Source: Fratercula arctica
Lineage: Eukaryota; Chordata; Aves; Charadriiformes; Alcidae
Reading direction: 5' to 3'
Assembly (NCBI GenBank): GCA_947846985.1
Contig: CANTUZ010000011.1
Coordinates: 27,965,589-28,029,588 of the forward strand
DNA: 64,000 nt
Below the pieces are notes generated by a model. It worked only from the letters and a program-made list of their open reading frames with translations, made no database searches and was not told the DNA's origin. Position 1 is the first letter of the stretch; each line of letters begins with the position of its first letter. Made by a program: the position numbers and the translations under genes. Shown here in pieces: positions 1-13,136 of the stretch.

Positions 1-3000
1 CGCAGCCTGAGCAGGCACCAGGGCTGGCGGCTCCCTTCCAGCGTGTGGGCAGCTTGAGAGGCGCAGGCACACGGCAGGGAAGGAAAAATAAAAAAAGGAG
101 ACCGAGATGCAAACTCAGACTTGTGAAATAATTTCAGCCATGCCTTGATGGATAGGGAATGGGATTAGCTTGATTTTTGGAAAAATACAGGTTGGGCAAT
201 GAGAACAGAGTGGATCACCAGAGGAGCAGGTGATCGTTTGTAAAATAAATGTTCTGCGTATTTAATAAGTCTTGAAGCAACAGCTACAAGAGATCCCTTT
301 GCTGCTGCCCATGCTCCCCTCTCAAACCTATAAAATAAGTTTTGCACATCTTAATTTTACATGCTTAAAATATTTTAGGATTTAACTTTTTTATTTCATT
401 TTTTTTAAGTCTTCGGCGGTTGCATGTTTGACATGGTTTTGTTATCCTAGATGTTATGTTATGATCTGGCACACGGAGCATTAATTCCTTTATCAGCTCT
501 ATTTCCTTTACAGTTGTTCATTTAATTGAGCTCCTCTGTGTATTTCACAAAACAAGATGCATTCATTACAACTTGCAGACCTCAGATAGTATTGTAACAT
601 GTTTCAGAAAAATAGCACTTTTGTAGATAGTTGTGGAAATTGGGTGTTTGGTTTATTTTTCAGATGATGGGAGGAAGCAGTAGCAGAATTCTTGCATGCA
701 TAATCAGTAGGAACTTTCCAGAAGCTCTTTATTCTAGCTGTTTTCTTCTAAAGCTGTGTTTATTCTAAGAATTCGTCTGAGGCAGTTGAAATATGTGGCT
801 GCAGTGTAGAACAAAATACACTGTATGTTTTGTTACTCTCCTTGTTCTGCTTTGACTTGTGCAAACAGTTTTAATCCAAAGGAAGAGATCATACCGTCTG
901 TGACTGCAGTATCATACAATACAGTTTAGGGTGCAAATTACCGTCTTACGGCACATCCTGACATTGAATAGTCTTGTCTTGAATAGATTGTAAATAGAGT
1001 GTATCCTTCTCCTTCACAAGCCCTTGGAACAGGAAGCCACATGCCTTGGCTCTGCAGTGTTCAGGAGCCCGCACATCTGTGTGATGATGCACCTGCATGT
1101 GGCTAGAGATGTTCAAATGCTGTCTTCAGTGCAGATTTTGAACATTAAACACACATCGCTGGTTGTAAACAGCCCCGCATGCTGCTGGGGATTCAGCACC
1201 AGAAAGGACATTTCCAGAAGCACGGAGCAACCTCTGCCGAGCTTGGCAGTGATGGACCCTTCCAGTCCAAGGCCAAACAGCTTGTTTTGGAGAGGTCATG
1301 GAGCCACAGCACTGTTTATTGGGAAGCCCTCTGTTGCCATGGCATCATGCATGGAAAAGATATGGGCAACAACAGGAGCGCTCACGATTGCTGGCTGCTG
1401 TTGTCCGAGGCAAGCTGGAGAGGCTTATTGGGTGTTCAGTTGCTCCTCTCTGCTGTTACCTCTCCCTCTCCCAGCCATCTCTGCTGGTTGCTCAGAGATG
1501 GGCATTGCTCTTCAGCCATGGGTGAATGCAGAAGAGGGATTAAGAGCTTGGCTTCCTGCATCCTAACTCAAAAGTAGGCATATGTGCTTTTTTTGGTGAG
1601 TAGAAACAAATCGGTTTCGACAGAGCTTTTTTAGGGAGTTTTCTCAGGCACAGGATGAAATCTTGAGATGGAAAAAAATCATGCTTTTTTTACCCCCTCT
1701 ATTGGGCCAGTATGGTGAGGACCAACTGTATTTTTGGGTGCTTGGGATCCATGTGTCACTGTTGAGCATGTGGCTGTTGAGCAACATGTGCAGTATGTAT
1801 GTGCCTCCAGCACAGAAATGTGATGGGGTGGTATCCTTGCTCTGGACCCAGACTAGAGCTGTTCCTGGGAAAGAAAACATCAAGACAAATCTGGGGAGGA
1901 AAGCACCTCTTCTGTACCACTTATTCTGGTCTGGCTGGTGCTAAACTGGTATATTGGGTACTTTTGGGGGGTGTGTGTGTTAGCTTGCATGCTAATGTTC
2001 ACAGGCACGTGTATGGTTTCTCTTCAGCATCGTGCCGTCCTAGCTGTAATCTGATAGCCATAGCCCTTGGACAGGGCAAGGCAAGAAGACTGTATATGTT
2101 TCCACAAAAGCTTAGCTAAGTGCATTTTTCTTATTGTGTTATGGGCCTGATTCTTGAGGGGGGTTAGATGCTCTCAGTTGTGGGTGCTCAGCATTTTTGC
2201 AAGTCACCCTGCTTAGAAGTTGGTGGTTACTTTTTTTTTTTAGTAGGAACAAGCATTTTTCCATTTGCTTCTCCATCAAGTGAAACCACTAAAGAGCCCT
2301 TGCTTAGTTTTCCACACACAAGCCCACACTGATGGGAGCATGAGAGGGACTGCAGGTCTTAGAAGGTTTTAAGTGTGTGAAAACAAGGAGTCCTAATGAA
2401 AATGGTTTTGCAGCGTAATTGTAGCGGGTGTGCCTTTGTTTGCAAAAAGAAATGAAAGTGCTGGAGGCCAAAGTGCTTTCTTTATCCTCCGAATGGTGAC
2501 GATAGCAGTGTAAACTTCCCCAGCCAGTTTTGCCAAGGTGCCCAAGACCTGCAAGTCCCTGCAAAGCTTGGGCACTCTGTTCATTGGGACCCTTCCCATG
2601 GACTTTGAGCCTTGAGCTGCCCATCCTTGCATTGCTCTCCAGAAATGCCACGTTTTGCACGGTGGAACCTTTCTTGGGCTCCTGAGTGCCGTTCTTAAAA
2701 GGTGGTTTGTTCACATCACATTTGGGGGAGCCAACGTTGGCTTTTCCGATGTTTTGAGATTAATGACTTGCCCTCTGGATGGAGATGCAGACCTCCATGT
2801 AGCCAACACTGAGCCTGTTGAGGGCAAGGGGCATGTTCCTCCCAGCATGCTGTCTTGAACCCCTTTGGAGTAGTCCATGAACCCCTACAAATCTGCTGCC
2901 TGGGGGCCATACCCACTGCTGCTTTCTGCTTCAGCCTCCTCAGCTACCCAGTGCCCCATAGAAATGCGATCCATTTTAAATAGATGCTGTTTGCAGCATC

Positions 3001-4863
3001 TTGGACTTGCTGTGTGAGGATGAGAAATGCTAACATAAATTCTTTAAATAACATCTAGTAGTGTTGAATGCAAAGAATTATAAAACATTTTTATATTCTG
3101 AGACTCATTTGCATCTTCACATTAAAAACTGGTTTTCTTTTCAGGGAATGGTTGCAAGATCTGATTTGTTTTGAAATCAAAGCTAAATTTGTGTTCTTGC
3201 ATTCCTCTTTGCCCTTCATTTGACAAATTTTTCTTGTTCTATAAATACAGAATTGTAAACAAGGGCTAATCCTTAGCAACAACCTGGAAAGTTAACATTT
3301 CTCTCCAGCTCCTATTATAATTAATTCAGACACTCTGAATATGATGTGATTTACACATAGTATTCCTAAGGCCAGGAGGTACTAATATCTTGTTAGAGAA
3401 CTGAGGAAAAGAACATGCTTTTGTGTGCACCATATAACATAATTGCACTGCATTTTCTTTCATAAGAAGATGTTTAAAGATGCTTTTTACCTTACATTTG
3501 AAAAATGGAAGTCTTCTGCTTTTGCATTTGGCTGAAATTGTCTTAAATGTGTTTTCCCTCCTGCAGCAGTCAACATTGTCAAAACATATTGCAAAATACA
3601 TTTTAATAATATGGGTTAAGACCATCATTGTATTAATTTAATTCTTGGTGTAGGTAAATTCTTAAGATGCTTCCACTTTGTCATAAAAGTTTTTCACAGT
3701 AAACATCATCTGTTTTCCCTGTGCAGAAAAGAGATAATATGGTTGATGAAAGGATAAATCCCTTGTGTTAAATTGTTTAAATATAGCTTGAACAGTCTTT
3801 CTCTCATGGTCCGTCCTTTTTATTTTATTTAATTTTCATTTAATTCTGTTTTGTTTTGTTTATATTTGTTCAGGGAGTGTTTTTTTAGTGTTAATCTATG
3901 TAAGCCTCATGCAGTTGAAAACTGCAACTCCCAAAAGGCTGTGATTAAAACATTACGGATGTGGCAAACCACAAATGCAAAAGGAAGTTTACATTAGATT
4001 TTCTTCATAAAATATTTTATTCAAGTTTTGTAATACCTTGGTATCGTGGTCAGCATTGCCATAAAAATTCTGTGTTATATGGAATGATACAATCTGTGAA
4101 GCATTTCCCATTATGTAGACACCATGTCTTTAAATTATAGCAATTTCTTAAGATTTTAAAGCAAAATGAGCTCTTAGAAGTGTGATTAATAGCAGGGAAT
4201 GAGGCTAACACTGGGTCATCAGTGGCACTCCATTACAAAAAAGGTTGGACTAATAAAAGCATCCATCTATTTGACCAATAAAGCATTTGAATGATATGCT
4301 TATAGTTTTTATCATACTGTAGTTACTTTGTACTGAATAAACTGTGATTTTACGTGCTGGAAAAGGAGCGTGGAACAGGCAGCGTGGCTGAGGTGAGAGC
4401 AGTTGTCTCGAGTAGGGAAATATCAGGACTTTTATGTGAAGCTTGATGTTTTCAGAAGCCTTCAGGTTGCGGTGTCTAAATTTTTGAAGCCGCTGTGAAA
4501 TATCTAAATCCCCTGTGACCCGTGCCTGCCTGCCCACAGTCATTCGGTGAGGCTGGCCCTCGCTGTCCTGCAGGGAGGGGAGAAAGGAGGGTATTGTGTG
4601 TAATCATTAATTCAGAGTCAAGTCCCTGGCAGCCCCAGACATCAGAAATATTCTGCTGAAGCACAGGAAATGGGGCAGCACTTCTGTTTTCCTGGTGTGC
4701 GGACGCCAACCCCGTCCTCGAGTCACACCTTTCATCCTGCCTGCTATTATGCTGTCAACCTGATGTATTAAAAAATACAAGGTTGCCTGAACAATACTGC
4801 ATTTGGGTTTTATTTAAATACCTGTCTTATTAGTAGGTTGTACTGATTTCATGGGATTTAAAC
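1..4863. other. FOXP1 5' intron, proximal block in window
   Basis: Intronic DNA upstream of the first coding exon, mostly AT-rich. A less AT-rich stretch at 1024-1580 is open in several overlapping frames (longest 180 codons), but the products have no recognisable motif and I treat them as chance. Apart from a palindromic repeat relic at 2142-2202 and T-rich low-complexity DNA around 3818-3870, I see no feature. Confidence 0.6.
2142..2202. repeat. Relic of an ancient palindromic amniote repeat
   Basis: GGGCCTGATTCTTGAGG followed by GTTGTGGGTGCTCAGCA resembles, from memory, an old inverted-repeat element of reptile and bird genomes whose arms read GGGCCTGATT...GTGCTCAGCAC. The central part is missing or diverged. 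A repeat-library search would settle it. Confidence 0.45.

Positions 4864-4884
<21 letters not shown>
4864..4884 (+). repeat. T21 homopolymer
   Basis: An uninterrupted run of 21 T, followed by AACAACAAAA. No adjoining LINE or SINE body was recognised, so it is listed as simple sequence. Confidence 0.95.
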
Positions 4885-4895
<11 letters not shown>

Positions 4896-7800
4896 GCTAA
4901 ACATTTTCTGAAAAGGAAAACGGAGGTTCTTGGCCAGTCATAGATGTCCAGGATTTGCTGTGAAGAAAAGTACCAAATATTCTAACACTTGTGAAAAAAT
5001 GATGAGAAGGGAGGCTTCTGGCCACCGTGCTGCTTGCACGTGAAATGGCGAGGGAGGGGAAATCAGTGCCAGGGCCATCTGTGACCTTGGATGCTTCATG
5101 TATTCAAAACTGGGATGATTTTACTCAGCGTTTGGTGGTGGTGCTGGTGCTCATCAGAAGGTAGTGGTGAACAAGGTAGGGGCCACAGTGTAGCTGGGAG
5201 AATAAAAGGACCGGGGGTATAGACCACAATTACATCCTCTATCCCTATCTGACTAGTGCAACATCTTAAAGGGCTTATTTTACATAGGAGAGAGATGAAG
5301 AGATTTCCGGAGGTCCCACGCAGGGATTGTGTCAGGGCAGGAATGTAACCCAGAGCCCTGGCTTAACCCCACCGATAGGACCATCCATCTTGTCTCCCTG
5401 GACTTCAAATATTTCCCAAAATCCATGCTCAGGAGTTAGAGAAATCTCCCTGGAGAAGCACTTTGATGGGTGACTTCTTGAGCGTTATGGGAATAAGAGA
5501 TGGTAAAAGAAGGGTTTTCTGGAAGGAGGCAAACACAGGGAATTTTGGCCGTCTTGAGCACCGTGAAGGCTAATGTCACAGTGCCTTGGGGCCGAGAGAT
5601 GGACATTGCATGGGGAGGAGTTGGGGTCTAGAGGTTTCAGTTGTGAGAAGACCACCTTAGAGGGGCTTCTGGCCCTGCTTGCGTTAACGAAAAGTAGCTG
5701 GGGAGATCTGCAGAGATCAGAGAATGGTGATGGGGAGGCAGAAGCACGAGGGCTGAGCATGGGAGAGAGAAAGGAGGAGAAAGAGGGCTGAACCAAGCCT
5801 TGCTGCTTCAGCCTTGCATGTTGCTGTGTAGAGAGAGCTACGGGGCAGGGAGCTGGCATGGGCATGGATGTGTGTGTGTAAAATCACACATGTACATGGT
5901 CATGCCAGGCAGATTAAGTTGTGTAGAAAGCCATCATTTTGCTTGTTTGTTCTAGAGGAGAAATGAAAATTTTTGCATCCCACCTTTTGCAGTTGCTGAT
6001 TTTTAAAAAAAAATGCAAATAGAGATCTTTTACATCACTGGTTTGGCCGGTAAATCTTGTTTTGTAAAACACTTTCATGTGTTTTCAACTCCTTTCTTTA
6101 CCCTTTATCAGAACAGATGCACAGCTACGTATTTTCCCCGCTGCCTGTTGTCTTGAGGTTGCACAGCAAGACTGCAAAGGCTTTTTGTTTGTTGTTGTTG
6201 AAGGGGAGGAAAAAACCCTCAATCCACAGAAGAGTTAACAGGATTTCACTTGATCTGCTCGTTTATGCAATGAGTAATGTGAGGTTGGTAACAGCAAATT
6301 GTTGTTTATAAGCAAACATGGCACTGTGTAAACAAGAAGGCCTGGTCCCCAACTGGTTTGATTTCATGGTGGTCAGCAGCTGATGTATGTAACGTACAAC
6401 CTTTCTGCTTCTCGAAATGTCAGAAGAATGACTATTTGTTTGTCTTGAGTTCTTCCCAGCTGTTTACTCTGTAATGCATTTGCCTCAACCTTGATTCCCT
6501 AAGAGTGGCCCCTTTCTCCTCCCTGCTCTGTTTACATTAGTCCTGCCCCGAGTGTCACCTATGAAATCTGTTGATTATTCCACCTGGTTAATGTTAAATT
6601 GCTCTTGCAAGATGATGTGTTTGTTCATAAACACAAATGCTGGGCCCCTTGTTTACTGTACCCATGGCAGCAATCAGTTATTAAACAAATATTGCTTTGT
6701 TTGCGGGTGTGAGCAGCAGTTTATCCTGCAAGGTCTGGAAAAAAACCTTTAAATGCTGGGATTTTGATAAAGGAGAAAAAGGGGAGCTTGTCCCTGGAAT
6801 GTGGCTGAAACTCACTTTGGTTTGCTTTGCTTATCTTTAACTTGGGTGAAGGGGCTAGAAAGATTAGCAAGTTGTTTGGTTTTTCCAAGAGATTTCCTTA
6901 GTGTAATGATATCTATCCAGTTGTTTGCTTTTTTCAGAAGGGAGAGAGCACTCCTGCAAGATGACTAGCACAGCGGTAGACGGCTGATGGCTAGAAAATT
7001 CTGCATGGAGCAAACAAGGAGTTAGAAGGTCTAGGACAAAGATATAGGGCTATGAACCAGGTAATCACCCCAAAAGTACAGCCTTGCATTCTGTGTCAGC
7101 GTTTGGTCGGAAGCTTTTTGGTTTCCCTCTTTTCTCATGTTGGATTTTAATTGATGTGTATGCCCTCGATGGAGTTTGTAAAGGCAAAGCTTTCACTTTT
7201 ATTTCTGAGGAGATCTGAGGAAAATCTGTTTTAGAAGCAGAGCCGTTTGAATGGAGAGAAAATACCAAATTTAAAAACGCGCTCTGTTGATCCTCCTCCT
7301 GCGAGTGAGATGACAGAGCTGCTTTTCTTCTTTTTATGACTGGAAAACTGCATTTACATCTGCTAATTTTTGTATGCTGGCTGTTTGCTCTTTGGTTTCT
7401 GGGAGTCCTAATTAGAGAGCGCCATCCTGGCAGTTGTTGCTTTTGGGTTGTTTTGCAAATGAGCAAGAAAAATTCACTCACACCATCTTTGTTTTTCAGA
7501 ATTATTGTTTGTTATTGTTTCTGAATGGGGCTTGGATTTCAAATGCCAGGCAGGACCTGTTAGCACTAACAGTAAATTGTTAGGGCTTCGCACACAAAGG
7601 GAGTAAACCCTCTTAGAGTGACCTTGAGAAAGAAATGTCAACTCTTTTTGTATGAAGGTGGTGTCTGTTTCTTTATATGTGAATTAAGCTGTTAAAATAC
7701 CTTGAATATACATTTATAAGAAGCTTTTGAATGGTAAAATTAAATAATTGTCCTTTTCATCCCTTGGAAAAGCAAGCAACACATATGCACAAAAATGTGA

Positions 7801-8340
7801 TATATTGTATTTGCTAGCTCGCACCAGTGGTCCGAACATATTGTTCGGTTTGGCTACTAGAGCAATGTCAGGGCTGGAGGGGAAGCAGGAGGTACCTGAA
7901 GTGCGCAAGCTGGTCATTAATTGACTCGTGTTACTGCGATGAATCAAACCTTCACTGCATTAAACTAAGTGAAAAAAGTGAAGTGAAATTATGCAGAAGT
8001 ATTGCAAAGTTGCACCTGGCTTTGAGGTGGTTTTTGACTTCTGGAGGCTGGTAAAGACTTCAGAAACGCTTTAATGGAGATAAGCATGGAGGGTGGGAGT
8101 CTAATTCATCTACAGCCAGCACTTGGTCTTGCAAGGTTTGATATCATCTGATTGTAGTGGTGCTGCTGCTGTCTAGTGTAAACTGACTATTTACTAAATG
8201 CAACTTTGTCTTTTTACTTGGTTGAATAGTCTCCTGTTTTTCTGTGAGGCAGACTGTGAGAGTTTATGTTGAAGCTCAGAGCAGTGTGCGTACAAACAAG
8301 TAAGTCCTGGGCTGTGAGAAATAGCTTGGCAGTTTCTGTT
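4885..8340. other. FOXP1 5' intron, block between T21 and the CpG patch
   Basis: Contains the MIR-like relic at 5270-5400 and a short TG run near 5868-5880 followed by a complementary CACACA. Open frames at 5485-5865 (minus) and 7065-7481 (minus) have no family signature. Nothing else recognised. Confidence 0.6.
5270..5400 (+). repeat. MIR-like SINE relic
   Basis: The order of motifs matches the tRNA-derived MIR core and 3' part: TTATTTTACATAGGAGAGAG, then GGTCCCACGCAGG, GTCAGGGCAGGAATGTAACC, CAGAGCCCTGGCTTAACC and GGACCATCC. MIR-family elements have this order: a 'tttacagatgagg' block, a 'gtcacacag' block, 'gcagagc.gg.at..aaccc' and a terminal 'accat' block. The copy is well diverged, as expected of a Mesozoic relic. 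Confidence 0.65.
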
Positions 8341-8344
8341 CCTG

Positions 8345-8495
8345 TTTTACCCGAAACCGCGGGGAGCCCCGCACGCTTCTGCGCCTGGGCTGGGCTGTGC
8401 AGGTGGGTACCTCCCGAGAGACACCAGCCACGAGACCGGCACCGAGGCAGCTCTGCAGCAGCTCTCGGCCGCACCGTGCTGCGGTTAAGTGTCCT
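8345..8495. promoter_or_regulatory. CpG-rich patch in the FOXP1 5' intron
   Basis: About 14 CpG occur in roughly 150 bp (for example ACCGCGGGG, GCACGCTTCTGCGCC and CTCGGCCGCACC), in contrast to the CpG-poor flanks. It could be a small island marking an alternative FOXP1 5' exon or promoter, or an enhancer. No TATA box or confident transcript structure is visible. Confidence 0.4.
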
Positions 8496-11400
8496 TCCTT
8501 CTGGAGGGGTTTTTCCTCTAGTGCGGATGGGGCTCATGTCCACACAGTAGCAGTTGCAGAGTCATATGGTACAATGAAGTATGGTTTCTTGTTTGGTTTG
8601 GGATTTTTCTACTGCCCGCCGTTCCTTTCCTTCCAAATAAACGATGATCCCAGTGATGGTAAAGATGATTTCTGTCAAGCTCACAGCTGAAAGACAGCTC
8701 TCCCCAAGAGAGAGGAAGGAACCTCACTCTGCCGATGATGGTATGTAAATGATTACATCATATTTGCCAGTCGCTTGGAAGTGGCCCAGCTCTAGAGCTT
8801 TTATGCAGCCATGGCATGAGCTTCATGCTGAATATGGATTTTAATAGCTGTCAAGCTGAGAGTCATAGATTGAGATAGAGCTGGCTTTGTAAAGGGGGTT
8901 TGTTTATCCAAGGTGAGACTGGGAGTAACTTCTGTATGGATGTTTAAAATGAAGGGAGGAAGCAAAAAGCTCATTCGGGGAAAGCTGAGTTGTCCATCGT
9001 CTGTGCCTAATGCTTTGGGTCTTACTTCAAGGAAAGGAGTGAGGCCTGTTACCTTCACAGCTTGGTATGTTTTGGTGCATTAGCTTTTCTTGGGGACCAG
9101 CTCTACTCTTTTGAGCAGAGCAAATGGCAACCTTTTAATGTCTGTTTCAATTAATTTTCCTTGGATTTGCTTGTTCTCTGTTCTTACTGTTTGTGGTCAG
9201 CAAAACCCTCAGCGGAAGAGATTTCCTCAGGGGTAACTGCAATGACTGATTCTCTAAGAAGTTTAAGTTGTTTGACCATGATTTCACAATAAGTCAGTGT
9301 GGCACAAGTGGGATTAAGCTTCTGACTCTCCTTCCCTTCTCTTCACCACAGCTGTCTTAAATTTCAGCTTCTGCAGAGCATCAGGCAGCCTTTCACTGAG
9401 CTGCCTCCAAATGATTTCAGGTTCCCATGGCCCTAATAGTACACACTCCTGCTGGAAAGAAGTAACCCAGACAGTACAAGGCATGCACACAAACAGTGAA
9501 AGAGGTTGTGTCATTGTATACAGTTAAATAAATAAAAAGTTGTGGCAGCTTGCATCTAGACAGGAGTAGGTGAAGCTGGCTACTTAGGAGACTTGAGGGT
9601 GGCAAGTGGACTTAAACTCTGCTAGAGGTTCAGGTTGCTGGAAGTTCAGCTTCTCACTGGAGTGACCCCCAGGGAGTAGGTAAGGCAACCCACATTCTTC
9701 TCCTGTTGGCCAAGGTGATGTGCTCAAGCACATTTGGAAAGCACTGGCTTTTCACTCACTGAATTTAGGTATGGCTTCAGGTTTTCCTCCTCCTTGTTCC
9801 TTTTTACCTCCCTCCCCATGGATCAGCATCACCAAGTAGCTGTCCCCCAGCATCGGGAGGGCAGGGAAGGGGAGCAGCCCCACGTGAGCCGGGTGCGGGA
9901 GATGTGGTTTGTCTCATGGGGATGCTCCGAGAGCTGCGTGATTTGTTTCCTTTCCCCGGGGAGGCTCGGCACATCACCTTTGCAGTGTGCTCAACCTCTG
10001 CCGACCCCAGGCTTGGGACGAATCCAACTGAGAGGAGAGCACCAGGGCTGTGCCTGTGTCAGGAGGCAAAGCCGAGGATGTGCTGTGGATAATCCCATTT
10101 CCTTTGGACCCTCGATTTCCTAAGCAGTAAATGAAATTGCAGATTTTAGATATATCTAGACATATACAGTGCACGATAAAGTTGATAATACATTAATCAT
10201 TTTTAACAACAGGTAATATGCATAATTTATGGTGTTACAGTGCTATCTTTTTTGATATTTATGATGGATAATGCTCAGTTTTTGCCCTCATATTACTGCT
10301 TTAAATTATACCACAAGAAAATTAATGAGAAAGTAGATTTATGGGTTTCATTTGTTTGTCAATTCGGAAATTAATTGGGTGTTAATTTTAGCCGTCCCTC
10401 ATCAGACCAGGTCTTTAGTATGTGTGCATTACTTTGCATTCATTGAAGCCTACCTCCCATTTACTGTGGGTCACTAGCTTTGCATACATTAAAATAGCCC
10501 TCAGGCTCATTCTCTTGATTACTTTTTGAACTGCCATGCATTAGAAAATTTACGCCTTTCTGTTATAATTATGAAAATTCACTATTGGAAGATGGTGCTT
10601 GCATAACAGCAAGTATACAGTCTTGCTCAGCGATGTAAGATCATATAGCAAATCCCAATACGTTTTTGTTCTAATCCTAGAAAATAGCACTCTTGACAGT
10701 CTTTGTTGTGCGAGTTTCATCCTTTGAAATTTCAAGGATCCATTTTAATGCATTGAATTACCTCTTTAAGCTGAGGAAATATCAAAGGATTTCACCTCAT
10801 TGCTGTCTCTTTGTTTCCTCTTTCCACACATACCGTGCATGTTCTTCCCTTGCCTTGCTCCAGGTTTGCCTCTCCTCCTCCAAACACCACTGTCAGACGT
10901 GACTCAGCATCGCTTTTCAGGACAGCAGAGCCTAACTCACTCCATGCCTTACTATTTTGGTTGATTCTTAAAGATCATCCTTAATTGCTCTTTGAATCCC
11001 CTTCTCCTTTCTCATACTCCTGCACAATTCAGCAACCACCAGTACTGTGTAGGCGAGTGGCCTTCAAAGGGGTAAGCATGAAGTTTTATCCAAAAAGTAC
11101 CCTAATGTACTGACAGTTGATCTATAGTTAGTTAGTACATAATTATACCTAAAATACACCCTGTCAGCAGGATAAATGACGGCTACTGAAAACTCTAAAA
11201 GCATGACGGGTATTCACCCATCTGCAATGACAAGAGCTGAGGGGTTTGTAAGTTGAGAAAGGCTGGTGAGTTCAGCGTGATCTGATTTAGTTAAATCATG
11301 CCATATGTTGGGATGGCTCTTTCTAATAGTCGTGCTAACCACAAACACAGGCAGAGAGAAGTCATCTGGTCCACCTGGCTAGTTTGGACTCCCCAGCGTT

Positions 11401-12045
11401 ATTTCTGTACTTAGCGTGGTGGCAGCCCTCGAGCTGCTCATGTGAAGCTGGCTGATTCACAGTTAATTGTGACATGGTGTAATTTAGTAAATGAGCAGCT
11501 GAACATCTGTACGCCTTCCCCCACGGTAGATCAAAGCCTTACCTTACACAAGGCTTTTAATTTCCACTAGTGAATCCTTTTTCTTTTACTGAACTCATGG
11601 ATGGCGGGATGGTGCTGCTGGCTGCCTCACTGACCTAGAGACGGGCTGTCAGCTGGAGGAGATGGGTGTTCCAGCATCAGCCGGAGACCGTCAAAGCATG
11701 TTCCTGGAAAAATTCAGAAGTGATGGTGGGATGTGGAGCCCAAGGCGCTTTTCCCTGTGGGGCACTTGCTCCAAAGATACCAGGACTAAAAGGGACCACC
11801 TGTGAGTTGGGCAGTGGTCTCCTGGGAAAGCTCTTGTGGTCCTTGTTACTGATAACGGGCAGCGCCGGGAGTGCCAGGCTTCTTCTGCATTGCTTTTGTA
11901 CCTGTGCTTGCAGATAATAAGCAGCTTTGCTCGGGCTTTGTGTAACGCCTTGCTGGTCACCTTCTGCAGCACATTTTGTTTTCAAGAGGTAAAATCCTGC
12001 CTTTGCAGTGTTGCGTTGTCATGAAATGCTTCCAAACACCGTTTG
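8496..12045. other. FOXP1 5' intron, unassigned block
   Basis: Mixed-composition intron with an AT-rich stretch around 10130-10760. Open frames at 9734-10123 and 11666-11985 occur on both strands together and show no domain. No repeat or gene recognised. Confidence 0.6.
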
Positions 12046-12080
12046 GTTTTTTTGTTTGTTTGTTTTTTGTTTTTTTTTTA
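12046..12080 (+). repeat. T/G-rich low-complexity tract
   Basis: A run of (T)n(G)T units (TTTTTTTG, TTTG, TTTG, then long T runs) ending in TATAATTATA. Simple sequence; no attached retroelement recognised. Confidence 0.9.
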
Positions 12081-12730
12081 TAATTATACAGAGAAGTGGT
12101 CTAAAGTTAGTCCTGAGCTTGCCTTTAGGGAACTGCTTGCAACAAATAGGTAAAATGTTTATTTATAAACCATGCACATCTGGATAGTATGCCTGCTGGA
12201 GAATTTAGGACTAGATCTTGTCATTTGATCACTTACTTAAAACTGATTTTACCATTAATTCTTCTGTCTGTAAAAGTAGAAATACATTTCATAAATCTGT
12301 GTTGTGTTTAATTTACATGTCCTTTCATGGCTGGGCCAAGTTCTTTAAGGGCATTTATTCTGCTTCATATAAATAATTGATCAGCTAAGTTAATTTACTT
12401 CTGCCTGACTTGGTCAACCTTAATTAACTGCCCTGGAATAAAGACTGAACTTTTTGTTAGCTTAAAATCTTTCACAAATGTGACAAAGAAGGGATGTATT
12501 ATGACAACATTTTTGCTCTAGCACTGTTCCCTGGGGACAGAAACATTGAATGATCTTTATGTGCATATATATATTTGTAAACACCTCCAAGTACTAATAG
12601 CTGAAATAAAATTGTCAGCTTTGGAAGTAACTTTGAAACACGCAAGCCACATTCTGAACGTGTAGTCCAGGCTGAGTCTGGAAGCATATTAAAGCAAAGA
12701 TTTTAAGGCCCAGAAGACCCCAGGGGTAGT
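12081..12730. other. AT-rich intron, nothing recognised
   Basis: AT-rich unique sequence with a short TATATATA near 12566. No gene, exon or repeat recognised. Confidence 0.6.
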
Positions 12731-12852
12731 TTTTTAAAGGTGATGAGATGCTTAAAGATGTAGATTAGTGCTTATTCAGGACTCTTAAAAAATGTCTCGC
12801 CAGATGCCTCCATGTATGGTGAGGCATCTAAATACATCTGAATATTAGTCCC
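12731..12852. repeat. Ancient palindromic MITE-like relic
   Basis: The left arm has TTTTTAAAGGTGATGAGATGC, CTTAAAGATGTAGATTAGTG and a CTTAAAAAATGTC block. The right arm has GGTGAGGCATCTAAATACATC then TGAATATTAGTCCC. This resembles the amniote inverted-repeat family with arms of the kind 'aaaggtatttaggtgcctaaagatgcagatagg', recalled from reptile and bird genomes. Family name and boundaries are uncertain. Confidence 0.5.
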
Positions 12853-13100
12853 TTAGTCTCTCAGACTTGCAGTAGGTCCTGATTCTGACGGGTGCTTCAG
12901 TCAGTAAATCCTCCCTCATGCTGACATTAAACAATGCTGCTTAGTCTTTAGAAACTATACTACGAGAAGAATTGCAGAAATTGCACACTTCAGTGCCCAC
13001 CTCCTGCCTACTAATCTCCATGCTTAACCTTGCTCATCTAAATAGTCCAGTGGAGCTGAGATGTGTATCTGCAGCATCTGGTCTTTGTGATGTTATGGAC

Positions 13101-13136
13101 TTTTTTTTCTTTTTTTTTTTCTTTTTTTTTTTTTTT
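13101..13136 (+). repeat. T-rich tract interrupted by single C
   Basis: T8 C T11 C T16-type tract. It creates an artificial Phe-rich open frame at 12972-13337. It resembles a polypyrimidine tract but is not followed by a plausible exon. Confidence 0.92.

Noticed and set aside
1024..1566. 180-codon open frame (+)
   Set aside because: Cys/Ser-rich translation without family features, and two other frames are open in the same place.
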